Below, one piece after another: positions 26,031 to 33,906 of a stretch of DNA of 49,255 bases. This DNA is from an uncultured Clostridia bacterium (GTDB taxonomy: Bacteria > Bacillota > Clostridia > Christensenellales > Aristaeellaceae), in assembly GCA_944333055.1 (NCBI GenBank), contig CALVKT010000023.1, positions 1 to 49,255 on the forward strand, read 5' to 3'. Position 1 is the stretch's first letter, and each line of letters starts with the position of its first letter. A program made the position numbers and the translations under genes. The notes under the pieces are model-generated. The model saw nothing but the letters and a program-made list of their open reading frames with translations, made no database searches and was not told where the DNA came from.

Positions 26031-26063
26031 GCCCATGCCCTTTGGGTGTGGGCGATTTTGTTT
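26031..26063 (+). terminator. Terminator after the SH3b gene pair
   Basis: GCCCATGCCC (26031-26040), TTT loop, GGGTGTGGGC (26044-26053): ten base pairs with two G-T pairs, then GATTTTGTTT. Confidence 0.75.
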
Positions 26064-26089
26064 ACAGAGATTTTTCGGGGCTTTATACT
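26061..26089 (+). promoter_or_regulatory. Promoter of an orphan non-coding transcript
   Basis: TTTACA (26061-26066), 17 bp, TATACT (26084-26089), pointing into a stretch with no substantial plus-strand gene. Confidence 0.72.
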
Positions 26090-26095
26090 GATTTC

Positions 26096-26371
26096 TGATC
26101 AAAAGGTCAAATGCAGCGCGAAGCGAAGAAGGGAGTCTGAGGGATGAAATCCATCAGGCAGGTTTCACGGCGGCAGCCCTCGCGTCTTCTATGATCACGG
26201 CGTAAGCGGCGGAAACGGCAGCGTAGCGACCATTGCGGTTCTGCTTAGCCGTTTTCATCAAGAATGAGTATGACAGAGCATGCCGGATATGTCGCGCCGG
26301 CGAAGCCGGGCGGCGCCGCGGGGAAATCGGGCGCATTGAATAAAGGCAACCCCGATCGAGGCTGCCTTTTT
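26096..26371 (+). ncRNA. Candidate orphan small RNA (~275 nt)
   Basis: Bounded by a good promoter and a terminator, with no plus-strand gene of convincing size. Helices visible: GATC/GGTC hairpin near the 5' end, GGAAACGGC (26211-26219) with GCCGTTTTC (26248-26256) enclosing GCAG/CTGC, hairpin CCGGC-GAA-GCCGG (26297-26309), and the terminal hairpin. Two tiny plus-strand frames exist (9 codons from 26111 and 16 codons from 26144, the latter after GGGAGTCTGAGGG), so a leader-peptide mRNA is not excluded. The RNA lies convergent to the dehydratase gene and would not overlap it. I do not recognise it as 6S RNA, SRP RNA, tmRNA or RNase P. Confidence 0.45.
26342..26371. terminator. Bidirectional terminator
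   Basis: AAAGGCA (26342-26348) pairs with TGCCTTT (26363-26369), with inner CC/GG pairs. T residues follow on the plus strand (to 26371), and TTTA follows on the minus strand, so it can end both the orphan RNA and the minus-strand dehydratase operon. Confidence 0.8.
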
Positions 26372-26403
26372 CCGTGTCGTTGAGCGGTGCGCAAGGGGGC
26401 GCG

Positions 26404-27747
26404 TCAGCCTGCGCTCTGCTTGCACGCCGCGCAGTCTCCGCCGCACGATGCCGCGGCCGCTTCGTCCTGCGCAATGAGCAGCTCCTGCTGCCGGCGCTTC
26501 TTCTGCGCGTCGCCCGCGACGGAGAGCATCAGACGGATGCGGTTCTCCTGGTTGACCTTCGTGGCCGACAGGTCGTAGTCGATGGGCACGATGTTGATGC
26601 CGGGGTGCACCTGCGTGAGCCTGCGGATCATGCCCTTGCCCGCGATGTGGTTGGGCAGGCAGCCGAACGGCTGCGCGCAGATGATGTTCTCGTAGCCGTT
26701 CTCGGCCAGTTCGAGCATCTCGGCGGTCAGCAGCCAGCCCTCGCCCATCTTGCAGCCGTAGCCGATGACGTTCTCCACCAGCGACTTGGTGTGAGAGAAG
26801 GGGGAGGGAGGCACGAAGGCCGGACGCGTGGCGATCGCGTCGATGAGCAGGCGCTCCATCCTCTGCACGTAGCGCTTGAGGAAGGTGCACAGGAGCTTCT
26901 TGAACGGGTTGCCGCCGTAGAGATCGATGTCCTGAATCCGGTTGTCGATCTTGAAGAGGATGAAGCCCATCAGGCCCGGCAGCATGTACTCGCAGTCCTG
27001 CGTGCGCAGGAAGTCCTCCAGGTGGTTGTTGCCCAGCGGGGAGTACTTGACGTAGATCTCGCCGACGATGCCCACGCGCGTCTTCTTCTCCCGGCTGCGC
27101 TCGATGGCGTCAAAATCGGCGACGATGCGCTCCATGTTCGCGCGGATCTCCTTCTGGGAGAGGCCCTTGCCGTGGTTGAACTGCTCGATGAGATCGGCGT
27201 TCCAGCGCTCGATCAGCGCGTCGGTGTCCCCTTTGTGCAGCTCGTAGGGGCGCGTCTGGTTGGAGACGTGCATGATGCAGTCGCCGTAGACCAGCGAGGA
27301 GATGACCTGACGCAGCAGCGGCACGGTGATCTGGAAGCCGGAGGCGCTCTCCAGACCGCTCAGGTTGACGGAGATGACCGGGATGTGATCCAGCCCCGCC
27401 TTCTTGAGCGCCTTGCGCAGCAGGAAGATGTAGTTGCTGGCGCGGCAGCCGCCGCCCGTCTGCGTGATGGCCAGCGCGACCTTGTTCAAATCGTACTTGC
27501 CGGAGTGCAGCGCGTCGAGGAACTGGCCGATGACCAGCAGCGCGGGCACGCAGGTGTCGTTGTGCACGTACTTGAGGCCTTCGGCCATGACGCCGGGGCC
27601 GTCGTTTTTGAGGATCTCCACGTTGTAGCCGTTGAGGTGAAAGACCTTCTCCATCAGCGAGAAGTGGAAATCGAGCATGTTCGGCGCGAGAATGGTGTAT
27701 CCGGCCTCGCGCATTTCTCTGGTGAATTCAACGTGCCTGGCAGCCAT
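26404..27747 (-). CDS. 2-hydroxyacyl-CoA dehydratase-like (HgdB-type) component
   Basis: About 447 aa. It corresponds to the C-terminal third of the giant 'CoA-substrate-specific enzyme activase' proteins of Clostridia. Blocks include NDTCVPALLVIGQFLDAL (~residue 65), TQTGGGCRASNYIFLLRKAL (~96) and CAQPFGCLPNHIAGKGM (~365), whose cysteines are candidates for iron-sulfur ligands, and a Cys-rich tail CGGDCAACKQSAG. HgdB-type proteins take part in radical dehydration of 2-hydroxyacyl-CoA; the exact reaction of this subgroup is unknown. Two starts are possible: ATG 27753 overlaps the stop of the upstream gene, but ATG 27747 has GGAGGG at normal spacing and is preferred. Confidence 0.85.
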   Translation of the reverse strand: MAARHVEFTREMREAGYTILAPNMLDFHFSLMEKVFHLNGYNVEILKNDGPGVMAEGLKYVHNDTCVPALLVIGQFLDALHSGKYDLNKVALAITQTGGGCRASNYIFLLRKALKKAGLDHIPVISVNLSGLESASGFQITVPLLRQVISSLVYGDCIMHVSNQTRPYELHKGDTDALIERWNADLIEQFNHGKGLSQKEIRANMERIVADFDAIERSREKKTRVGIVGEIYVKYSPLGNNHLEDFLRTQDCEYMLPGLMGFILFKIDNRIQDIDLYGGNPFKKLLCTFLKRYVQRMERLLIDAIATRPAFVPPSPFSHTKSLVENVIGYGCKMGEGWLLTAEMLELAENGYENIICAQPFGCLPNHIAGKGMIRRLTQVHPGINIVPIDYDLSATKVNQENRIRLMLSVAGDAQKKRRQQELLIAQDEAAAASCGGDCAACKQSAG

Positions 27748-27749
27748 GC

Positions 27750-30704
27750 TCATCCCTCCTTCGCGCTGTCCAGCGCCTGCTGCTGATCGATGGCGGCAAA
27801 GAGCGAGCGCAGGCGGATGCGCACCGCGCCCAGGTTGGTGATCTCGTCGATCTTGATCTGCGTGTAGATCTTGTCGTTGTCCTCAAGGATCTCGCGCACC
27901 TCGTCGGTGGTGATGGCGTCGACGCCGCAGCCGAAGGAGACGAGCTGCACGAGATTCATGTCCTTCTGCGTGGTGATGTAGCGCGCGCTGGCGTAGAGCC
28001 GGGCGTGATATGTCCACTGGTTGAGCACGCCCACGGGCTCCTTCTTCATGTGGTGGGAGAGGGAGTCCTCGGTGACGACCGCCGCGCCGAACCCGGCGAT
28101 GAGCTTGTCGATGCCGTGGTTGATCTCCGGATCGACGTGATACGGGCGGCCGATGAGCACGATGATGCGCCGGCCCTGCGCGCGCGCCCGCGCGATCATC
28201 TCCTCGCCCTTTTCACGGATGTCGGCCATGTAGGCGTCATAGGCGGCATAGGCGGCGTCGCTGGCGGCGCGCACCTGTGCGAGCGTGATGTCCGGGAAGT
28301 GGCGGCGCAGGATCTCGGTCAGCTTCCTGGGGAAGTGCTTGCGGTGATCGATGCCCACGTAGTCGTGGATGAAGTCGATCTCGTGCACGCGCGGCATGTT
28401 CGCGGAGATGACTTCCGGGTAATACGCCACGACCGGGCAGTTGTAGTGGTTGTCGCTGAGCCGTTCGTCGAGGTTGTAGCTCATGCAGGGGTAGAAGATG
28501 GTCTTGACGCCCTGATCGATGAGCCACTCGACGTGGCCGTGCAGCAGCTTGGCCGGGAAGCAGACGGTGTCCGACGGGATCGTCGCCTGTCCGGCGATGT
28601 AGAGCTTGCGCGAGGAGAAGGGGGAGACGACCACGTCAAAGCCGAGCTTGCTGAAAAACGCGTGCCAGAAGGGCAGCAGCTCGTAGAGGTTCAGGCCCAG
28701 CGGCAGGCCGATCGCGCCGCGCGGGGCCTGCGGGTTGCGCGCCTCCATCAGCGCGCGCAGCTTCTCCTGCTTGCAGGCGTAGAGGTTGAGATCGCTGACG
28801 GCCTTGCCGCCCGCCACCGGGCGGTCGCAGCGGTTGCCGCTGATGTAGCGGCGGCCCGCGCCGAAGTTGTTGATGGTCAGGCGGCAGCGGTTTTCGCAGC
28901 CGCCGCAGCGCGTGTAGGTGACCTCGCTGGCAAAGTGCGTGAGCGCGTCCAGGCTGAGCACCGTGCTCTCGCCCGGATGCAGCCGGCGCTGCGCCCGCGC
29001 GTGCAGCGCCGCGCCGTAGGCGCCCATCAGGCCCGCGATGTCCGGGCGGATGACGTCGGTCTGCAATTCCTTTTCAAACGCGCGCAGCACGGCGTCGTTG
29101 AGGAACGTGCCGCCCTGCACGACGATGTGGCGGCCCAGATCCTGCGCGCTCGCGCAGCGGATGACCTTGTAGAGCGCGTTCTTGACCACGGAGATGGACA
29201 GGCCGGCGGAGATGTCGGTCACGTCGGCGCCGTCCTTCTGCGCCTGCTTGACGGAGGAATTCATGAACACCGTGCAGCGGGAGCCCAGATCCACCGGCTT
29301 GCGCGCAGCCAGGCCGAGCTGCGCGAATTCGGCGATGTCGTAGCCCAGCGCGTTGGCGAACGTCTGCAAAAAGGAGCCGCAGCCGGAGGAGCAGGCCTCG
29401 TTGAGAAAGATGTTGTCGATGACGCCGTTGTGGATCTTGAAGCACTTGATGTCCTGCCCGCCGATGTCGATGATGAAGTCGACGTCGGGCAGGAACGCGC
29501 GCGCGGCGGTGAAGTGCGCGACGGTCTCCACCAGGCCGAAGTCCACGCCGAACGCGCTGCGGATGAGGTCCTCGCCGTAGCCGGTGACCGCGCCCGCACA
29601 GACCGTCCAGTCCGGATGCTGCGTGCGCAGGTCGGTCAGGAAGCTGCGCACGTGGGGCACGGGGTCGCCGGAGTTCGACTGATAGCGGGTGAGCAGCAGC
29701 TCGCCGTCCTCGGAGACGACGACGGACTTGATCGTCGTGGAGCCGGAGTCGATGCCCAGGTACACGTTGCCCGCGTAGCCGTCGGGATCGCGGCGGGCAA
29801 CCCTGGCCTGCGCGTGGCGCGCGCGGAAGGCGGATAGATCGTCCTCGCTTTCAAAGAGCGGGGGCAGCGCGTTGTAGCTCTCCGTGCTGTGGAACGCGTC
29901 GATCGCCTCGATGCAGTCGCTCAGGCGCGCCTCCTCCGCCGCGTGATGCGCCGCGCCCAGCGCGACGTAGTACAGCGAGTGTTCCGGGCACAGGCCGCTC
30001 AGGCCCAGCGCCTCGTCAAAGCAGGCGCGCAGCTCGCTCATGAAGGTGAGCGGGCCGCCGAGGTAGACGACGTTGCCCTCGATAGGGCGGCCCTGCGCAA
30101 GCCCGGCGATCGTCTGATTGACGACGGCCATGAAGATGGAGCGGGCCACGTCCGCGCGCCTGGCACCCTGGTTGAGCAGGGGCTGCACGTCCGTCTTGGC
30201 GAACACGCCGCAGCGCGAGGCGATCGTGTAGGTGCGCTCGGCCCTGGCGGCCTCCTCGTTCATCTGCGAGGGGCTGATGCCCAGCAGCGTCGCCATCTGG
30301 TCGATGAACGCGCCGGTGCCGCCCGCGCAGGAGCCGTTCATGCGCACCTCAAGCGTGCCCTTGAGGAAGAGGATCTTCGCGTCCTCGCCGCCCAGCTCGA
30401 TGATCACGTCCGTGCCCGGCAGGTACATGTCCGCGGCCACCTTTGTCGCATAGACCTCCTGCACGAAGGGAATGTGGGAGCCGATGGCCAGACCCATGCC
30501 GGCGGAGCCGGAGATGCTCAGGCGAACGGGCGCGCCGTGCGCCACGTCTGCGTCCAGGCGTGCGAGCAATTCGCGGGTCTTCTGGCTGATCAGGGAATAG
30601 TGCCGGTCGTAGCAGGAATAGATGATCTGATCCCTGTCGTCGAGCACCACGCATTTGATGGTCGTGGAGCCGATATCCAGACCGATGCGAAGCGATTCGT
30701 TCAT
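27750..30704 (-). CDS. 2-hydroxyacyl-CoA dehydratase activase (double BadF/BcrA ATPase domain, DUF2229)
   Basis: 984 aa. Two activase domains of the ASKHA fold follow one another: GLDIGSTTIKCVV (~8-20) with NGSCAGGTGAFIDQMA and SRCGVFAKTDVQ, and GIDSGSTTIKSVV (~318-330) with NEACSSGCGSFLQTFA and SRCTVFMNSSVKQ; the single cysteines in each are the ligands of the bridging [4Fe-4S] cluster. A further Cys cluster (CGGCENRC, ~598) and a DUF2229-type region (~640-900, with PSDTVCFPAKLLHGHVEWL) follow. Such activases transfer one electron with ATP hydrolysis to a dehydratase. The gene overlaps the HgdB-like partner by a few bases. It has a ribosome binding site (AGAAAGGA) and its own strong promoter. 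These are oxygen-sensitive anaerobe enzymes. Confidence 0.92.
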   Translation of the reverse strand: MNESLRIGLDIGSTTIKCVVLDDRDQIIYSCYDRHYSLISQKTRELLARLDADVAHGAPVRLSISGSAGMGLAIGSHIPFVQEVYATKVAADMYLPGTDVIIELGGEDAKILFLKGTLEVRMNGSCAGGTGAFIDQMATLLGISPSQMNEEAARAERTYTIASRCGVFAKTDVQPLLNQGARRADVARSIFMAVVNQTIAGLAQGRPIEGNVVYLGGPLTFMSELRACFDEALGLSGLCPEHSLYYVALGAAHHAAEEARLSDCIEAIDAFHSTESYNALPPLFESEDDLSAFRARHAQARVARRDPDGYAGNVYLGIDSGSTTIKSVVVSEDGELLLTRYQSNSGDPVPHVRSFLTDLRTQHPDWTVCAGAVTGYGEDLIRSAFGVDFGLVETVAHFTAARAFLPDVDFIIDIGGQDIKCFKIHNGVIDNIFLNEACSSGCGSFLQTFANALGYDIAEFAQLGLAARKPVDLGSRCTVFMNSSVKQAQKDGADVTDISAGLSISVVKNALYKVIRCASAQDLGRHIVVQGGTFLNDAVLRAFEKELQTDVIRPDIAGLMGAYGAALHARAQRRLHPGESTVLSLDALTHFASEVTYTRCGGCENRCRLTINNFGAGRRYISGNRCDRPVAGGKAVSDLNLYACKQEKLRALMEARNPQAPRGAIGLPLGLNLYELLPFWHAFFSKLGFDVVVSPFSSRKLYIAGQATIPSDTVCFPAKLLHGHVEWLIDQGVKTIFYPCMSYNLDERLSDNHYNCPVVAYYPEVISANMPRVHEIDFIHDYVGIDHRKHFPRKLTEILRRHFPDITLAQVRAASDAAYAAYDAYMADIREKGEEMIARARAQGRRIIVLIGRPYHVDPEINHGIDKLIAGFGAAVVTEDSLSHHMKKEPVGVLNQWTYHARLYASARYITTQKDMNLVQLVSFGCGVDAITTDEVREILEDNDKIYTQIKIDEITNLGAVRIRLRSLFAAIDQQQALDSAKEG

Positions 30705-30798
30705 CTGCGTGATCCTTTCTGAATCCGTTCAATATGGATGCCCGCGCCGGTGCGGCGCAAGCTCATATGCAGCAATGAGCAACATGTCTCAACATAGT

Positions 30799-30827
30799 AT
30801 TATAATTCAAAGAAAAAAACGTTGCAA
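30799..30827 (-). promoter_or_regulatory. Promoter of the dehydratase-activase operon
   Basis: On the minus strand: TTGCAA (30827-30822), 17 bp, TATAAT (30804-30799). It leaves a leader of about 90 nt. The 30705-31008 interval otherwise holds only this and the divergent promoter at 30930. Confidence 0.88.
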
Positions 30828-30929
30828 CCGAGAATCGAAAAGAGTCAATATTTGCATCAGTTTTTTCGCCGCATTTTGTGAGAAAAAGCCTTAATATTCC
30901 TTAACAATGGCCGAAATCCCGCCGGATGC

Positions 30930-30958
30930 TTGAAGAAGCGGCGGCGATCTGCTATAAT
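30930..30958 (+). promoter_or_regulatory. Promoter of the methyltransferase-plsX-acpP-rnc-smc operon
   Basis: TTGAAG (30930-30935), 17 bp, TATAAT (30953-30958). Confidence 0.85.
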
Positions 30959-31008
30959 CACAAGATGGTTGAATGTGTATACCCGTGTTTGACGAAGGAG
31001 GCGCGGCT

Positions 31009-31749
31009 TTGGCCAGGCTGGAAGCATACGACAAGTCGCTCGACTACTCCTATGCGCCGGGGATCTTTCCGGCGACGGAGTGCCTTGAACATGCGCCGGA
31101 GCGCTGCCTGCGGCTGCTGCTCTCCAGCGCGAGCGAGGAGAGCGAGGGCGCGCGCAGGCTGCGCGACCGGGCGCAGGCGTTGGGTGTGCGCGCGGAGATC
31201 GCCGACCGGGCGCTCTCGCGCATCAGCAAGAAGGACAACTGCTTTGCCGCGATGGTGTATGAAAAGCGGGAGGGCGTCTTTGACCCCGAAGCGCCGCACG
31301 TGGTGCTTCACCATCCCAGCGACAGCGGCAACCTGGGCACGATCCTGCGCACGGCGCTGGGCTTTGGCCTGACCAACATCGCCATCATCCGTCCGGCGGT
31401 CGATTCCGACGATCCGCGCGTGACGCGCGCGTCGATGGGCGCGGCGTTTTCGCTGAACGTGCGCCACTTTGACAGCTTTGAAGCGTATCGGGCGGAGTTT
31501 GCGGACAGGCAGCTCTTCCCGTTCATGCTTACCGGCGCGGTACCGCTTGAAGAGGCGGTTCGGCGGGTGAGCGGGCCGTTTTCGCTGGTCCTGGGCAACG
31601 AGGCCAGCGGCCTGCCGGACGAGTTTGCGCAGATGGGCGTGAGCACGCGGATCGTGCACAGCGGGCGGATCGACTCGCTGAACCTTGCCGTGGCGGCGGG
31701 CATCGGCATGCACGCGTTCGCTTCCAGACAGAAGGGAGAATGGATATGA
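31009..31749 (+). CDS. TrmH (SpoU) family RNA 2'-O-methyltransferase
   Basis: About 246 aa from a TTG at 31009, which sits 7 nt after AAGGAGG; the upstream ATG at 30973 has no ribosome binding site. The SPOUT motifs are present: motif 1 HPSDSGNLGTILRTALGFGL (~residues 102-121, with the catalytic Arg), motif 2 LVLGNEASGLPDE (~193-205) and motif 3 SLNLAVAAGIGMH (~222-234). The N-terminal ~95 residues are an alpha/beta extension of unclear type. It probably 2'-O-methylates a tRNA or rRNA ribose; the target is not predictable. It is the first gene of the operon and its stop overlaps plsX (ATGA). Confidence 0.88.
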   Translation: MARLEAYDKSLDYSYAPGIFPATECLEHAPERCLRLLLSSASEESEGARRLRDRAQALGVRAEIADRALSRISKKDNCFAAMVYEKREGVFDPEAPHVVLHHPSDSGNLGTILRTALGFGLTNIAIIRPAVDSDDPRVTRASMGAAFSLNVRHFDSFEAYRAEFADRQLFPFMLTGAVPLEEAVRRVSGPFSLVLGNEASGLPDEFAQMGVSTRIVHSGRIDSLNLAVAAGIGMHAFASRQKGEWI

Positions 31750-32777
31750 AAATCGTATTGGACGCCATGGGCGGCGACTACGCCCCCAAGGTCAACGTGG
31801 ACGGCGCGATCGACGCGCTGTGCGCGTTTGAGGACATCGAGGTCGCGCTTGTCGGCCCGCAGGCGCTGCTGGAGCAGACCATTGCAGCCTACGCCGATCA
31901 GGCGGCGTACGCCAGGGTCAAGGACCGTCTGAGCGTCGTCAACGCCACGGAGGTCATCACCACCCAGGAGCACCCGGTCATGGCGCTTCGCCGCAAAAAG
32001 GACTCCACATTCAACGTGGGCATGGACATCGTGCGCCGCAAGGAGGCGCAGGCGTTCGTCTCGGCCGGTTCCACCGGCGCGGTGATGGCGGGCGCGATGT
32101 TCAAGATCGGCCGCATCAAGGGCATCGAGCGTCCGGCCATCGGCGCGCTGCTGCCCGTGCCGGGCCGTCCCATGCTGCTCATGGACGCCGGCGCGAACAC
32201 GGACTGCAAGCCCGCGTGGATCAACCAGTTCGCCATGATGGGCAGCATCTACATGAACCGCGTCATGGGCGTCAAGGAGCCGGAGGTCGGCCTGGTCAAC
32301 ATCGGCGTGGAGGAGGCCAAGGGTAACGAGCAGGCGCAGCAGGCGCATGCGCTGATGCGCGCGCAGCATGCCTACAAGTTCATCGGCAACGTGGAGGCGC
32401 GCGACGTGCTCGCCGGCGGCTGCGACGTGCTCGCCGCGGACGGCTTCGTGGGCAACGTGGTGCTCAAGAACGTGGAGGGCACCATCTCCGCGCTCTTCAA
32501 GCTCCTCAAGCAGGGCCTGCTGGGCTCCACCAAGGGCAAGATCGCCGCGCTTCTGGCCAAGGACACGTTCAAGCAGCTCAAGGACAGCTTCAACTCCGAG
32601 GAGGTCGGCGGCGCGCCGCTGCTGGGCGTGGAGGGCGTCGTCATCAAGGCGCACGGCAACTCGCAGGCCCGCGCGATCTTCTGCGCGATCCGTCAGGCGC
32701 GCACGGTGGTGAGCACCGGCGTGGTCGAGCTCATCCGCGAGGGCGTCGCGCAGCTGGGCGAGCAGGAACAGGCGTAA
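31746..32777 (+). CDS. plsX: Phosphate acyltransferase PlsX
   Basis: 343 aa, standard length. The N-terminal block KIVLDAMGGDYAPKVNVDGAI (residues ~2-22, one more residue in the native string) and GAVMAGAMFKIGRIKGIERPA, LLMDAGANTDCKPAW and VGLVNIGVEEAKGN are PlsX hallmarks. It makes acyl-phosphate from acyl-ACP for phosphatidic acid synthesis (PlsX/PlsY pathway), at the membrane face. ATG 31746 overlaps the preceding stop and lies 7 nt after GGGAG, better placed than the in-frame ATG at 31740. acpP, its substrate carrier, follows. Confidence 0.96.
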   Translation: MKIVLDAMGGDYAPKVNVDGAIDALCAFEDIEVALVGPQALLEQTIAAYADQAAYARVKDRLSVVNATEVITTQEHPVMALRRKKDSTFNVGMDIVRRKEAQAFVSAGSTGAVMAGAMFKIGRIKGIERPAIGALLPVPGRPMLLMDAGANTDCKPAWINQFAMMGSIYMNRVMGVKEPEVGLVNIGVEEAKGNEQAQQAHALMRAQHAYKFIGNVEARDVLAGGCDVLAADGFVGNVVLKNVEGTISALFKLLKQGLLGSTKGKIAALLAKDTFKQLKDSFNSEEVGGAPLLGVEGVVIKAHGNSQARAIFCAIRQARTVVSTGVVELIREGVAQLGEQEQA

Positions 32778-32836
32778 GCAACCCGGCAGGATTGCTGGAA
32801 TACGGATAGATCATCCGACAATGGGAGGAAAAGACG

Positions 32837-33061
32837 ATGATGGAGAAATTGATCGCCATGGTGGCGGAGCAGCTGGGCGTCAGCCCCGCCGATGTGAAGC
32901 CGGAGAGCCGCCTCAAGGAAGACCTGCAGGCGGACAGCGCGTCGATCATGATGCTGGTCATGGACGTGGAGAGCGAGTTTGGCATCGAGGTCGAGGACGA
33001 CGCGATCGAGAAGGTCAAGACCGTCGGCGACATGGCCGCCTACATTGAGGCGAAGATGTAA
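32837..33061 (+). CDS. acpP: Acyl carrier protein
   Basis: 74 aa, small and acidic. The phosphopantetheine site is the Ser of LQADSASIMMLVMDVE (Ser ~34); most AcpPs have DSL here, so the DSA form is a mild departure. FGIEVEDDAIEKVKTVGDM matches helix III and the following loop. It carries growing acyl chains in type II fatty acid synthesis and supplies PlsX. Tandem ATGs at 32837 and 32840 follow GGGAGGAAAA. The plsX-acpP-rnc order is typical of Bacillota. A strong hairpin follows the stop. Confidence 0.92.
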   Translation: MMEKLIAMVAEQLGVSPADVKPESRLKEDLQADSASIMMLVMDVESEFGIEVEDDAIEKVKTVGDMAAYIEAKM

Positions 33062-33067
33062 GAAAGC

Positions 33068-33103
33068 AAAGCCCGCTGCCGGGCGTCTCCCGGCAGCGGC
33101 TTT
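33068..33103 (+). terminator. Strong hairpin between acpP and rnc
   Basis: AAAGCC-CGCTGCCGGG (33068-33083), CGTCT loop, CCCGGCAGCG-GCTTT (33089-33103), about 15 bp, followed by CCCGC rather than a clean T tract. Likely a partial terminator or an RNA-stability element that lets rnc-smc be read at a lower level. Confidence 0.5.
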
Positions 33104-33177
33104 CCCGCTTATTTCGCTTTGCGCGCGCCGGTGTGGAAAGCGAAATGAACGGGAGCGACGACAGGAAAGGGAAGACC

Positions 33178-33906
33178 ATGAATTACCGTGCGTTGGAGCA
33201 GGCGATAGGCCACGAATTTGCCGATACCGCCCTGCTCGATCTGGCGATGACGCATCCCTCCTACGCCCTGCAGCACAAGTGCCGGGACAACCAGCGCCTG
33301 GAGTTTCTGGGCGACGCGGTGCTGGAGGTGTGCGTCAGCCGGGTGCTCTATCACAAGTTTCCCAAGCTCAAGGAGGGGCAGCTGACCCGCCGGCGCGCCG
33401 CGCTGGTGTGCGAGGCGAATCTCGCGCAGGCCGCGCGCCGCTTCAATCTGGGCGCGTATCTCAAGCTCGACCGTGGCGAGGAGCTCGTCGGCGGCCGGGA
33501 GAACCCGTCGATCCTCGCAGACACGATGGAGGCGGTCATCGCCGCCGTGTATCTGGATGCGGGCATGGACGAGGCGGCGCGGCTGATCGACCGGGCGATG
33601 GGCGATTACGAGTCCGCCGTGTGCAGCGACCGCGACGCCAAGAGCGCCCTGCAGGAGTATTTGCAGGCGCTGGGCGAGGAGACGCCCAGCTATGAGATCA
33701 TCGCGCAGGACGGCCCGCCGCACGCGCGCATGTTCACCGCCCGCGTGCTGCGCGCGGACGGCACGGAGCTGGGCCGCGGGCAGGGCCCGCGCAAGCAGCG
33801 CGCCGAGGAGGCCGCCGCGCAGATGGCCATCTGCGCGCTGGGCCAGGCGGGGGCGGAGCACGGGCGGGACATGCCCGAAAGAAAGGAGTCGCGGCCGTGC
33901 GGCTAA
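33178..33906 (+). CDS. rnc: Ribonuclease III
   Basis: About 242 aa. The RNase III signature RLEFLGDAVLE (~residues 39-49) and the second acidic site DTMEAVIAAVYLD (~114-126) are intact, and a C-terminal double-stranded RNA-binding domain follows (~155-225, KSALQEYLQALGEETPSYEI, GQGPRKQRAEEAAAQMA). It cleaves double-stranded RNA in rRNA processing and mRNA turnover. ATG 33178 has AGGAAAGGGA upstream; an in-frame ATG at 33133 lacks this. It overlaps smc by 10 nt. Confidence 0.95.
   Translation: MNYRALEQAIGHEFADTALLDLAMTHPSYALQHKCRDNQRLEFLGDAVLEVCVSRVLYHKFPKLKEGQLTRRRAALVCEANLAQAARRFNLGAYLKLDRGEELVGGRENPSILADTMEAVIAAVYLDAGMDEAARLIDRAMGDYESAVCSDRDAKSALQEYLQALGEETPSYEIIAQDGPPHARMFTARVLRADGTELGRGQGPRKQRAEEAAAQMAICALGQAGAEHGRDMPERKESRPCG

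Noticed and set aside
26144-26194. 16-codon plus-strand frame
   Set aside because: Too short to support as a gene by sequence alone; mentioned only as an alternative for the orphan transcript.
26154-26474. 106-codon minus-strand frame over the orphan RNA
   Set aside because: It overlaps the end of the dehydratase gene, has no ribosome binding site and no recognisable product; a 34-codon sub-frame (MKTAKQNRNGRYAAVSAAYA...) was also considered but is unsupported.
26374-27786. 470-codon open frame on the plus strand
   Set aside because: Antisense to the HgdB-like gene, whose motifs are clear on the minus strand.
30973-31008. ATG start for the TrmH-type gene
   Set aside because: No ribosome binding site; the TTG at 31009 has AAGGAGG at 7 nt.
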